Below, in pieces: positions 43,935 through 52,246 of a DNA stretch of 64,000 nt. The stretch's first letter is position 1. Every line of letters begins with the position of its first letter. The notes under the pieces were generated by a model. It searched no databases, was not told the DNA's origin, and was given only the letters and a program-made list of their open reading frames with translations. The position numbers and the translations under genes are program-made. The DNA is from an alpha proteobacterium HIMB59 (GTDB taxonomy: Bacteria; Pseudomonadota; Alphaproteobacteria; HIMB59), in contig CP003801.1 in NCBI GenBank assembly GCA_000299115.1, positions 992,001 through 1,056,000 of the forward strand. Direction: 5' to 3'.

Positions 43935-44844
43935 TTTTTTAGATAATTGCTCAAGTTATCTCTTTAGAAATAAACATGTTCTTTTTTTAATTTTTCTTTT
44001 GCCGCCTTTGTTGTGGTTAGGAATTATTTATTTAGGTTCACTTTTGGTGTTTTTGTTTCATTCTCTATTCTACTTAGATGGGTTTACAGGAAAAATTGTC
44101 TATGAAATTTCTTTAAGCACAATTACAGAACTTTTTACCTCTGCGGCTAATATCGATATTTTAATCAGAACAGTAGTTTTAGCTGCATGTGTCTCGATTG
44201 GTGCTGCATTAATTGGCTTTCCGATTGCTTACTACATGGCCAAATTTACTACTCCTAAAATGAAAATTTTTTTCTATCTTGCTATTATGCTCCCTCTTTG
44301 GTCAAGTTATTTGGTTAGGGTTTACTCTTGGAAATTGATTTTAGCTAAAGAAGGAATAATTAATTGGTTTTTTACAAAACTACATTTGAATTGGCTACTG
44401 GATCTTGTTTTATCTATTCCTGTAATTGGAGGACCATCATTATCTATTTCCTATATTGGAATGTTTTTAGTTTTTACTTATATCTGGCTTCCATTTATGA
44501 TTTTACCAATCCAGGCTTCTTTAGAGAGGGTTCCTAATTCATTAATAAATGCTAGCTACGATTTAGGAGCCAGTAAAAGACAAACTTTTTATAAAGTCAT
44601 TTTACCTTTAGCATTACCGGGTATAGCTGCCGGAAGTATTTTTACTTTTTCTCTTACTTTAGGCGATTATATTATTCCTTATATTATTGGTACATCTAAG
44701 TTCTTTATAGGACAAGCGGTCTATACTCATCAAGGTACTGCAGGGAATATCCCTTTAGCTGCAGCATTTTCTTTGGTGCCTATAGCAGTGATGACTGCGT
44801 ATATTTATTTTGCAAAGAAATTAGGAGCGTTTAATGCGCTCTAA
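43927..44844 (+). CDS. ydcU: Polyamine ABC transporter permease, YdcU/PotB type
   Basis: This 305-residue permease has six main membrane segments. Family features are PPLLWLGIIYLGSL near the start, FPIAYYMAK, MLPLWSSYLVRVYSW, and the EAA loop NASYDLGASKRQTFYKVILPLALPG. GDYIIPYIIG is the late PotB-type motif. It forms the heterodimeric channel with YdcV. It overlaps its neighbours on both sides (8 and 11 bases), indicating coupled translation. Confidence 0.93.
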   Translation: MNSFLDNCSSYLFRNKHVLFLIFLLPPLLWLGIIYLGSLLVFLFHSLFYLDGFTGKIVYEISLSTITELFTSAANIDILIRTVVLAACVSIGAALIGFPIAYYMAKFTTPKMKIFFYLAIMLPLWSSYLVRVYSWKLILAKEGIINWFFTKLHLNWLLDLVLSIPVIGGPSLSISYIGMFLVFTYIWLPFMILPIQASLERVPNSLINASYDLGASKRQTFYKVILPLALPGIAAGSIFTFSLTLGDYIIPYIIGTSKFFIGQAVYTHQGTAGNIPLAAAFSLVPIAVMTAYIYFAKKLGAFNAL

Positions 44845-45652
44845 TTTTAATTTAAATAAGGCTTCATTTGGACTTAAATTTGGAGCTATTGTGGGTATTC
44901 TTTTTTTACACATACCTCTTTTTTTAATCATCTTATATGCATTTACAACGGAAGATAAATCTTATCAATTTCCTCCACCGGGCTATACATTAAAATGGTT
45001 TTCAATCGTCTTATCTAGAGAAGATATTTGGAGTGCTGTTTATCTCTCTCTTCATGTAGCTTTAGTGTCAACATTTGCTGCTATTATTCTAGGAACTCTT
45101 GCAGCAGCAGCGCTTTATAAAGCTGACTTCTTTGGAAAACAATCAATTACTCTATTGATTATTTTACCAATTGCTTTGCCAGGAATTATTACTGGAATAT
45201 CCCTAAGAAGTGCTTATGGAGTAGTAGGGGTGCCATTTAGTACATGGACTATTATAATCAGTCATGCAACTTTTTGTATGGTTGTGGTTTATAATAATGT
45301 GGTAGCAAGACTGAGAAGGTCATCTCCAAATATTATTCAAGCTTCTATGGATCTAGGTGCTAATAGTTTTCAAACTTTTTTTTATGTCATCTTGCCAAAT
45401 TTAGGAACTGCTATCTTAGCAGGTGGAATGCTAGCCTTCGCCTTGTCTTTTGATGAAGTGATCGTTACTACATTTACCGCGGGTCAACAAACAACTCTTC
45501 CTATTTGGATGCTCTCAGAACTAATAAGGCCAAGACAAAGGCCAATTACAAATGTTGTTGCTGTTTTTATTATATGTATTACTTTTATTCCTATATTATA
45601 TGCAAGTTATATTACTAGAAATACAACGGAGGTAGAGGGTTCTAGTAAATAA
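44834..45652 (+). CDS. ydcV: Polyamine ABC transporter permease, YdcV/PotC type
   Basis: This 272-residue permease is the second channel half. It shows FPPPGYTLKWFSIVL, the PotC-type segment, the EAA loop ASMDLGANSFQTFFYVILPNLG and SFDEVIVTTFTAG, a signature of PotC/YdcV proteins. LPIWMLSELIRPRQRP closes the family pattern. It overlaps ydcU by 11 bases. The aldehyde dehydrogenase gene follows after 14 bases with its own purine-rich ribosome site (AAGGGGGG). Confidence 0.93.
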   Translation: MRSNFNLNKASFGLKFGAIVGILFLHIPLFLIILYAFTTEDKSYQFPPPGYTLKWFSIVLSREDIWSAVYLSLHVALVSTFAAIILGTLAAAALYKADFFGKQSITLLIILPIALPGIITGISLRSAYGVVGVPFSTWTIIISHATFCMVVVYNNVVARLRRSSPNIIQASMDLGANSFQTFFYVILPNLGTAILAGGMLAFALSFDEVIVTTFTAGQQTTLPIWMLSELIRPRQRPITNVVAVFIICITFIPILYASYITRNTTEVEGSSK

Positions 45653-45666
45653 TACAAGGGGGGAAA

Positions 45667-47094
45667 ATGAATACTAATTTACTTATTAATAATAAATCTG
45701 TAACAGGAGAAGCTGATCCATATCAGGTAATTAATCCCTTTAACTCTGAAATTATCGCCGAAGTTAACCAATCTTCCATAGATCAAGTTAATCTTGCGGT
45801 TCAAGCTGCGAAAGATGCCTTTCCAAAATGGTCTAGAACCTCTCCAGGAGAGAGATCTTCGATGTTATTAAAATTAGCAGATGCAATCGATAGTAAAGCA
45901 GAAGAGATTGCTAAAATTGAGTCTTTAAATACAGGGAAACCTTTTCATTTAGCTTTAAATGATGAACTTCCAGCGATATCTGATGTCTTTAGATATTATG
46001 CTGGAGCTTGCAGAAATATGCCAGGTATGGCTGCTGGTGAATACATGTCTGGTTTTACTAGTATGATTAGAAGAGATCCCATAGGTGTTGTGGCATCTAT
46101 TGCGCCTTGGAATTATCCTTTAATGATGGGTGCTTGGAAGATTGCACCTGCAATCGCAGCAGGAAATACCATGGTTTTAAAACCTTCAGAGCAAACTCCA
46201 TTATCTACACTTTTTATTTCTGATTTAATTTCAAATATCTTGCCCGAAGGTGTAGTTAATATTATTCACGGAGTAGGAGAGACTGTTGGTTCTACTCTTA
46301 TTAATCATCCAGATGTAAATATGATCTCTTTGACTGGAGATATTGCTACAGGATCTAGAGTTTTAGAAGCTGCAAGTAAAAGTATAAAAAAAACACATCT
46401 TGAATTAGGTGGCAAAGCCCCAGTTATAGTTTTTGATGATGCAGATATTGATGATGTAGTGGAAAATGTAAAAACATTTGGTTATTACAATGCTGGTCAA
46501 GATTGTACGGCAGCATGTAGAGTTTTTGCAGACAAAAAAGTATACGATAAAATAGTTTCTGATTTAACTTCAGCTGTATCATCTATAGTCTTAGCTGATA
46601 GCAATGATGAAAAAAATGAAATACCTCCTTTAATCACTAAAGAACATTTCGATCGTGTTTCTAATTTTGTAGAGTCTGCCAAATCTTTAAAACATGTTGA
46701 AATTACAACTGGAGGTGAAGGTATGGGTGAAAAAGGAAACTTTTTCAAACCTACCGTTATAGCGGGAGCAAATCATAATGATGAAATTGTTCAAAAAGAA
46801 GTTTTTGGTCCTGTAGTTTCAGTAACTCCTTTTTCAAATGTTGATGATGCTGTAAATTGGGCCAATGATACGAAATATGGACTTGCCTCCTCAGTTTGGA
46901 CTAATGATATCACGAAGGGAATGAGTACTGCTTCAAGACTTCAATATGGCTGTACTTGGGTGAATACTCATTTTATGCTTACCACAGAAATGCCTCATGG
47001 AGGCGTTAAAGCATCTGGCTATGGAAAAGACTTATCACCATATGCTTTAGAGGATTACACAAACATTAGGCACGTAATGGTGAAAATCGATTAA
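45667..47094 (+). CDS. patD: Gamma-aminobutyraldehyde dehydrogenase-like enzyme
   Basis: This 475-residue NAD-dependent dehydrogenase has IAPWNYPLMMG, the Lys in MVLKPSE, SLTGDIATG, the Glu in LELGGKAPV and the catalytic Cys in NAGQDCTAACRVF. The last stretch is characteristic of PatD (YdcW), which oxidises 4-aminobutanal from putrescine to GABA. It is directly downstream of ydcSTUV, the same order as in E. coli, and this strengthens the call. No putrescine aminotransferase is visible nearby, although an unassigned aminotransferase lies at 31-32 kb. AAGGGGGG precedes ATG by a few bases. Confidence 0.88.
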   Translation: MNTNLLINNKSVTGEADPYQVINPFNSEIIAEVNQSSIDQVNLAVQAAKDAFPKWSRTSPGERSSMLLKLADAIDSKAEEIAKIESLNTGKPFHLALNDELPAISDVFRYYAGACRNMPGMAAGEYMSGFTSMIRRDPIGVVASIAPWNYPLMMGAWKIAPAIAAGNTMVLKPSEQTPLSTLFISDLISNILPEGVVNIIHGVGETVGSTLINHPDVNMISLTGDIATGSRVLEAASKSIKKTHLELGGKAPVIVFDDADIDDVVENVKTFGYYNAGQDCTAACRVFADKKVYDKIVSDLTSAVSSIVLADSNDEKNEIPPLITKEHFDRVSNFVESAKSLKHVEITTGGEGMGEKGNFFKPTVIAGANHNDEIVQKEVFGPVVSVTPFSNVDDAVNWANDTKYGLASSVWTNDITKGMSTASRLQYGCTWVNTHFMLTTEMPHGGVKASGYGKDLSPYALEDYTNIRHVMVKID

Positions 47095-47107
47095 AACTTG
47101 TTAAATA

Positions 47108-48295
47108 ATGACTTTTGCCTTTTTAAAGTTTTTGTTAACAAAGTTCATTACCTCAAAGAGTATTTTAATTCAATTTGAAGGTAGAGATCATTTAATTGAT
47201 AATAGTACTGAACCATTAATATTAAAAATTAATCATAAAAAGTTCCTCATCAAATTATTTTACGCACCCTCTTTGGTTCTTACTGAGGGTTATATGGACA
47301 AAGATTATGAATTACCAAATTCTTCTTTTTATGAATTTTCAGAGTTATTAATCGATAATTACAATTTATATCTAGAAAAATTTTCAAGAACTTTTTTTTC
47401 AAGGATATTCCTTATAATCAACCCCTTATTTCAATTGAATTTCTCTAAAATATCAAAAAGCAATGTAGCTTCTCACTATGACCTTTCAGATAAACTGTAT
47501 GATTTATTCTTAGATAAGACTAGACAATACTCCTGTGCATATTTTGAGACTGAAAAAGACTCTTTATACCAAGCTCAAATCAATAAAATGGATAGATTAG
47601 CTGACAAACTTCATCTTAAAAAAGGTGATAAGGTTTTAGATATTGGATGTGGATGGGGTTCATTAAGTAGACATTTCAGCTCTGAATATAAATGTAGCGT
47701 TAAGGGTATTTCCTTATCTGAAGAACAAATTAGCTACTGTTTAAAAAAGCAAAAATCGTCAAAAAATAGTAAGGATCTACAATATTCACTTCAAGACTAT
47801 CGAAATGAGAATAACTTTTATGATAAAATAGTTTCGGTAGGGATGTTTGAGCATGTAGGAAAGCCATTCTATAATACCTATTTTCAAAAAATAAATGATC
47901 TTCTCTCGGAAGATGGAATAGCTGTCATGCATACAATAGGTAACATTCGTACTCCTAAATTAACTCCTGCCTTTATTCGTAAATATATTTTCCCAGGAGG
48001 CTATATTCCTACTTTGTCTGAAATTATGCCTGCAGTTGAGAAATCAGGTTTAATTATCAGTGATGTGGAGGTATTAAGGCTTCATTATGCTGATACTTTA
48101 AAAAACTGGTATAAAAATTTTAAAAAAGCTGAAAAACAAGTCTTAGATTTGTATGATGAGAGGTTTATTAGAATGTGGGAGTCATATTTAAACTTAAGTG
48201 AGCTATCTTTTAGAAAAGGTGACAATGTCGTTTTCCAATTGGTTCTTACAAAAAAAAGAGATACATTCCCTATTGTAAGAAAGAGAATTAATTAA
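47108..48295 (+). CDS. cfa: Cyclopropane-fatty-acyl-phospholipid synthase family methyltransferase
   Basis: This 395-residue protein adds a methylene bridge to unsaturated fatty acids in membrane lipids, using S-adenosylmethionine. The N-terminal lipid-binding part covers about 1-110. ASHYDLSDKLYDLFLDKTRQYSCAYF precedes the cofactor loop VLDIGCGWGSLSRHF. SVGMFEHVGKPFY and YIFPGGYIPTLSE are conserved in Cfa. Length is close to E. coli Cfa (382). Other Cfa-like enzymes methylate at the same bonds without ring formation, so the product is not certain. It starts 13 bases after patD without overlap. Confidence 0.93.
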   Translation: MTFAFLKFLLTKFITSKSILIQFEGRDHLIDNSTEPLILKINHKKFLIKLFYAPSLVLTEGYMDKDYELPNSSFYEFSELLIDNYNLYLEKFSRTFFSRIFLIINPLFQLNFSKISKSNVASHYDLSDKLYDLFLDKTRQYSCAYFETEKDSLYQAQINKMDRLADKLHLKKGDKVLDIGCGWGSLSRHFSSEYKCSVKGISLSEEQISYCLKKQKSSKNSKDLQYSLQDYRNENNFYDKIVSVGMFEHVGKPFYNTYFQKINDLLSEDGIAVMHTIGNIRTPKLTPAFIRKYIFPGGYIPTLSEIMPAVEKSGLIISDVEVLRLHYADTLKNWYKNFKKAEKQVLDLYDERFIRMWESYLNLSELSFRKGDNVVFQLVLTKKRDTFPIVRKRIN

Positions 48296-48319
48296 GAATT
48301 ATTTAATTATTTTAAATAA

Positions 48320-48535
48320 ATGTCTGAAAACACTTTAGAAAACAGATTACACAGTTTAAATCAAGCTCTAAGTCAAATGATGAGGAACACAAGCGAAAGA
48401 GAAATTATCGATCAACTAACTACTTATAAAATCGCTATACAAAATACTCTGAAAATACTTACAAAAAAACAAAAACAATCCATCTCTATGAGTGCTAGAG
48501 AATATGAAGATGAGTTAGAAAAAGGTAATTTTTAA
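48320..48535 (+). CDS. Small helical protein, unknown
   Basis: This 71-residue soluble protein is not recognised. It is predicted to be mostly helical (LENRLHSLNQALSQMM, IIDQLTTYKIAIQNTLKIL) and ends in a charged tail. It has no signal peptide or cysteine. It sits 24 bases after cfa and 17 bases before thiL in the same direction. There is no clear Shine-Dalgarno. The balanced amino-acid use and lack of any competing frame make it a probable gene. Confidence 0.6.
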   Translation: MSENTLENRLHSLNQALSQMMRNTSEREIIDQLTTYKIAIQNTLKILTKKQKQSISMSAREYEDELEKGNF

Positions 48536-48552
48536 ACCCTTTCCACTATATT

Positions 48553-49491
48553 TTGGACCTAGAACAAAGAATACTTAAGCTAGTATCTTCAAATAACTCA
48601 TTCATTCATGATGATTGCGCTTACTTAAGCAAATCTCATCAACTTATATCTACAGATACTTTGGTTGAAAATGTTCATTTTAACCTGAAACATTTTGAAG
48701 CCTCTAAAATAGCTCATAGACTTTTTTTGTGTAATTATAGTGATATACAAAGTTCAGGTGGATATCCAGAATATGCGCTTTTAAATATCAGTTTTCCCGG
48801 TAAGAATTTCGAATTAGCTCAACGAATAATTAAATCTTTTAAGAAACTTTTAACAAAACATAATATTAAATTAATTGGAGGTGACACAACTTCTTCTTCT
48901 AGAATTTATCTTTCAAGTACTTTCATCAGCAAACCAATTAAAAAGTCTGAAATTATTAACAGAAAAAATGCCAAAGTAGGTGATAGTATTTATACTTTTA
49001 AGAATATTGGATTTTCTAAATTAGGTTATTTATCAATATTTAAAAAACAAAATCTAAACAAAAATTTACTTCTAAAATCAAAAGATCAATTTTTAAAACC
49101 CAAAATCATTACTTATTCAAATTTATTTAATAGATGTAATATTAGTTCATGTATGGATATTTCTGACTCTCTTTACACTTCCTTAAAAGAATTATCCAAG
49201 CAATCTAAAAAGAAATTTTTTATAGATAATTTAAAAGATATATCTCCATTATTATTGAAAAATTTAAACTCTAAAAACTATTTTTCATTCGTTCTCTCTT
49301 CCGGGGAAGAGTTTGTTCCTGTTTTTACTGGCAAATTAACCAAACAAGATATTAAGCTTTTTAAGTTAAATCGTATTTATGTAATTAAAATTGGTACTGT
49401 TCAAAAAGGGCAGGGAGTAGTTTTTACAGAATTAAAAAATTTTAAAAATAATACGTTTAATCACTTTAAAAATACTTACTTAAATTTATAG
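48553..49491 (+). CDS. thiL: Thiamine-monophosphate kinase-like protein (divergent ThiL)
   Basis: This 312-residue protein has the ThiL layout: HDDCAYL (canonical DDAAVL), STDTLVENVHF (canonical TTDxLVEGvHF), and LIGGDTTSS (canonical GGDTT). ThiL phosphorylates thiamine monophosphate to the diphosphate. Several motifs have drifted: NYSDIQSSGGYPEYAL for NxSDlaAMGAxP, MDISDSLYTSL for xDxSDGLxxDL, and GEEFVPVF for GEDYELLF. It is markedly Lys/Ser/Phe rich. The start is TTG 48553; no earlier ATG exists. It overlaps the convergent mnmH by 26 bases. Confidence 0.8.
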   Translation: MDLEQRILKLVSSNNSFIHDDCAYLSKSHQLISTDTLVENVHFNLKHFEASKIAHRLFLCNYSDIQSSGGYPEYALLNISFPGKNFELAQRIIKSFKKLLTKHNIKLIGGDTTSSSRIYLSSTFISKPIKKSEIINRKNAKVGDSIYTFKNIGFSKLGYLSIFKKQNLNKNLLLKSKDQFLKPKIITYSNLFNRCNISSCMDISDSLYTSLKELSKQSKKKFFIDNLKDISPLLLKNLNSKNYFSFVLSSGEEFVPVFTGKLTKQDIKLFKLNRIYVIKIGTVQKGQGVVFTELKNFKNNTFNHFKNTYLNL

Positions 49492-50497
49492 CTTTTTGAA
49501 TTTCCTTTTTTGTAATTTTATCTAAATCAATAGTTGAAATAATATTTGTTGAACTTTCGGCACGGGTTTTTTTATAGGCTTTATCATAATGATAAATAAT
49601 TAAGTTACTAACTAGATCATAGTAATTTTGATTTTTTAAACTTTCCTCAATATTCTTAAAATCATCTTTTGGTATAATTCTCTTTAGAACATCTAGGGCT
49701 TTTTTCATTAATTCTGGGTTTTTTGTGAAGTAATTATAATCCTTTAAAATATATTTAGTTCTCTCCTCAATAGTGGCATTTAATTTTATATTTTTACCCA
49801 ATGGCATTGTTTTCCAAACCTTACTTGGGATACTTAATTTACCCACTTTGATACTTTCTGCTTCAACCCAGATATCCTTTTTATTATTAAATTCATTTAA
49901 TTTTTGATAAATGCAAGTTTCATAGAATTTTTGTGACGGTTGGGTTTTATTTGGGATGTCCCCAAGTATTGAACCCTTATGATTTGCAAGTCCTTCAAAA
50001 TCAATAACTTGTTTTGTTTTTGATAGTTCTTTTAGGAACAATGTTTTGCCTACACCGGTAATTCCCATAATTTGATTAAATTTAAATTTAGGTGCTTCTT
50101 TGTCTAAATATTCTACAACTCTTTTTCGAAAACTTTTATAACCTCCGTCCAATAAGTAAACATCATAACCAATTTGTTTTAGCACAAGATAAAGACTAAG
50201 GGATCTTAAGCCGCCCCTCCAACAATAAATCAAAACTTTATCTTTTTTATCAAATTCAATTTTCTTAATAATTTTTGATATATTAAAGCTAATTAATTCT
50301 GCTCCATTTTTTTTTGCCAAAAAAGAATTTTCTTTATAACTGATACCTATTTCATGTCTTTGCTTATTAGACAAAACTGGATAATTAATAGAATTGGGAA
50401 TGTGATCTTCTATAAATTCAGATGGTGTTCTTACATCTATTATTACGCTATAATCTTCAATTAACTGATCTCTGTAAGAAACTTTATTGATGCGCAT
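49466..50497 (-). CDS. mnmH: tRNA 2-selenouridine synthase (rhodanese plus P-loop)
   Basis: This enzyme of about 343 residues replaces sulfur by selenium (or geranylates) at the wobble 2-thiouridine of tRNA-Lys, -Glu and -Gln. The N-terminal rhodanese domain reads VIIDVRTPSEFIEDHIPNS, with the catalytic Cys in IYCWRGGLRS. LLDGGYKSFRKRV follows. The C-terminal P-loop domain has ITGVGKTLFLKEL and FEGLANHKGS. ATG 50497 gives MRINKVSYRD; other possible starts are ATG 50506 and TTG 50545. The chosen start overlaps the divergent DUF3108 start within ATGCGCAT. It is convergent with thiL. Confidence 0.93.
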   Translation of the reverse strand: MRINKVSYRDQLIEDYSVIIDVRTPSEFIEDHIPNSINYPVLSNKQRHEIGISYKENSFLAKKNGAELISFNISKIIKKIEFDKKDKVLIYCWRGGLRSLSLYLVLKQIGYDVYLLDGGYKSFRKRVVEYLDKEAPKFKFNQIMGITGVGKTLFLKELSKTKQVIDFEGLANHKGSILGDIPNKTQPSQKFYETCIYQKLNEFNNKKDIWVEAESIKVGKLSIPSKVWKTMPLGKNIKLNATIEERTKYILKDYNYFTKNPELMKKALDVLKRIIPKDDFKNIEESLKNQNYYDLVSNLIIYHYDKAYKKTRAESSTNIISTIDLDKITKKEIQKAINLSKYF

Positions 50498-51239
50498 ATT
50501 TTTCATTTTTTTAACATTAATATATTCAAAATCTTTGTTCTCCAAAGAGATTAATCTTAAATTTGAAATAGATTGGAAATCAGTTCATTTAGCAGATATT
50601 GAATGGGATATTTTATTAAACAAAGATAATTACTCGATAGATTTTGTGATTCAAAGTTATGGCATGACGGATAAAATCTTCAAATATAAATCTGTTACTA
50701 ATATCGAAGGCTTAATTGAAAACAATCAACTACATCCCTTAACATACAAAAGCAAAACAAAAAGTACTAAACAAGATGTTTATGCCAATTTAAACTTCAG
50801 TCCAGAAGGTAAAATATTGGAGTTTGATATTTCTAAAGAATTAAATGATGAACAATTAACTATGCAAAATCAATTTATCAATCAATATCAATATTTTACA
50901 GATCCTATATCCCAATTAGTACAATATTTCTTATTTCAAACTGACTCAAACCGAATGATTGTTGATGGTTTGAATATTTATTCTTTAAAATATCAAAATT
51001 TAAGTGATGAGGTTTTTGATGATAACAACCCTACAGTCCATACTGGAATAACTCAAACTATGAATATCGTTTTTCCTTTTTTTCAAGGTCTTCATAAATT
51101 AGATAAGAAAAACAATCTTCAAGAAATTAAAATGAGTTTTATTGAATTAGATGATATTAAATTTCCTGTTCAATATGATATAAAGTCAAAGAAATTTTCA
51201 GCAAAGCTTTATCTAAAAAGTTATAAAATTAAAGATTAA
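50490..51239 (+). CDS. DUF3108-type exported protein
   Basis: This protein of about 249 residues has a hydrophobic N-terminal segment (MRIFFIFLTLIYSKSLFSKE) that looks like a signal peptide. The body is beta-rich: LKFEIDWKSVHLADIEWDI, IQSYGMTDKIFKYKSVTNIEGLI and HPLTYKSKTKS. This resembles DUF3108, a periplasmic family of unknown function. ATG 50490 is preferred over TTG 50487. Its start codon lies inside the coding region of the divergent mnmH. Its stop overlaps the next gene (TAATG), so it leads a small envelope-gene operon. Confidence 0.75.
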   Translation: MRIFFIFLTLIYSKSLFSKEINLKFEIDWKSVHLADIEWDILLNKDNYSIDFVIQSYGMTDKIFKYKSVTNIEGLIENNQLHPLTYKSKTKSTKQDVYANLNFSPEGKILEFDISKELNDEQLTMQNQFINQYQYFTDPISQLVQYFLFQTDSNRMIVDGLNIYSLKYQNLSDEVFDDNNPTVHTGITQTMNIVFPFFQGLHKLDKKNNLQEIKMSFIELDDIKFPVQYDIKSKKFSAKLYLKSYKIKD

Positions 51240-51670
51240 TGATTGTTACAAAAAAAAGATCCTTTATTAAAGCTATAAGTTGGAGGGTAATAGGATCTAT
51301 TGATACTTTTATTTTAAGTCTAATTATAATTAATTTTTCATCTGAAAATTATACTTACGATCTAGCTTTTTATATTGCCACATTAGAAGTTATAACAAAA
51401 ACAATCATTTATTATTTGCATGAAAGATTATGGAATAGATTTAATATTGGGCGAATTAAAGAAAAGGTAAATAGAATAAGGTCATTAGTAAAGGCATTTA
51501 CATGGAGAATAGCTGCTTCTTTAGATACTTTTTTGATTAGCTATCTTATTACTGGTCGATTTGACTGGGCCACCTCTATTGCTTTCTTTGAAATAATCAC
51601 TAAAGCTATCTTATATTATTTACATGAAAGAGGATGGAACAAAATAAATTGGGGACGAATTTATCAATGA
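51239..51670 (+). CDS. Tandem DUF2061 membrane protein
   Basis: This 143-residue protein is an internal duplication. Residues 7-66 (SFIKAISWRVIGSIDTFILS to TIIYYLHERLWNRF) and 80-139 (SLVKAFTWRIAASLDTFLIS to AILYYLHERGWNKI) repeat the same DUF2061 pattern: a W-R, a membrane helix, E-x-x-TK and YYLHER-W. Each repeat holds two hydrophobic helices. Other family members have one repeat. The function is unknown. The start overlaps the DUF3108 stop, and its stop overlaps the next start (ATGA). Confidence 0.85.
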   Translation: MIVTKKRSFIKAISWRVIGSIDTFILSLIIINFSSENYTYDLAFYIATLEVITKTIIYYLHERLWNRFNIGRIKEKVNRIRSLVKAFTWRIAASLDTFLISYLITGRFDWATSIAFFEIITKAILYYLHERGWNKINWGRIYQ

Positions 51671-52014
51671 GTCAATTGTCTAAATTAGAAATTAATCTTA
51701 TTAATTTGTTTCAAGGAAACCTTCCATTATATAAAAGTTATTGGATTTATTATGTTTTAGGTAATTTTGCAATTTCGGCACCATTACTTTTGATTACCAA
51801 AATTCAAATTCAAAATTACATTTATACTTTTTCTTTGTATTTGGTTTTAAACTTAATTTACTATTTTACTTCTTGTATTGGTGTCTGGAGAAGTTCTCAA
51901 CATTATAAAGGTAACAAAATATTAGCTTTTTTGGCCAGATTTGTAGTTGTAATTGGTATTTCTACAACAGCTTTAGAACTGAAAAATATTCTCACTATTA
52001 TATATTCGTTCTAA
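51667..52014 (+). CDS. Small membrane protein, unknown
   Basis: This 115-residue protein has three hydrophobic segments (YVLGNFAISAPLLLI, YTFSLYLVLNLIYYF, FLARFVVVIGISTTALEL) and a short cytosolic N-terminus (MSQLSKLEINLINLFQGN). CIGVWRSSQHYKGNK between helices two and three is reminiscent of a WRSA-type loop seen in several small uncharacterised proteobacterial membrane proteins. It is not further recognised. ATG 51667 overlaps the DUF2061 stop (ATGA); the longer frame from 51634 lies inside that gene and is less likely. Confidence 0.65.
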   Translation: MSQLSKLEINLINLFQGNLPLYKSYWIYYVLGNFAISAPLLLITKIQIQNYIYTFSLYLVLNLIYYFTSCIGVWRSSQHYKGNKILAFLARFVVVIGISTTALELKNILTIIYSF

Positions 52015-52059
52015 TTGCTTTTATCTTCATTTATTAAGAAAAATAATTAAGATGAGCTT

Positions 52060-52239
52060 ATGGATGAAAAAACTCAATTAGAAGTTCGTAAACTGTTAAA
52101 ACGACTTGGCATTAATTCCCAAGAACAGTTACATAAATATATCTCAGAAAACCCAGAGTCCAAAAATATACCAATTAAGGTATCCTTTCAAATTGACGGT
52201 AAGGAATATTATATTTTTGAAGATAAATTAGACATTTAG
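52060..52239 (+). CDS. Very small protein, DUF6494-like
   Basis: This 59-residue frame reads MDEKTQLEVRKLLKRLGINS at the start and ends KEYYIFEDKLDI. The pattern of a helix RKLLKRLGI-SQEQL, a linker, then a strand pair (IPIKVSFQIDG, EYYIFE) resembles DUF6494, a small protein family of unknown function common in Proteobacteria. It fills the gap between the small membrane protein and the DUF502 gene exactly, ending seven bases before the latter. No Shine-Dalgarno is evident. The family match is from memory and should be treated as probable. Confidence 0.6.
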   Translation: MDEKTQLEVRKLLKRLGINSQEQLHKYISENPESKNIPIKVSFQIDGKEYYIFEDKLDI

Positions 52240-52246
52240 TTTCATC

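Noticed and set aside
48536-48552. TPP riboswitch before thiL
   Set aside because: Only 17 bases separate it from the upstream gene, too short for a riboswitch, and the THI-box motif is absent.
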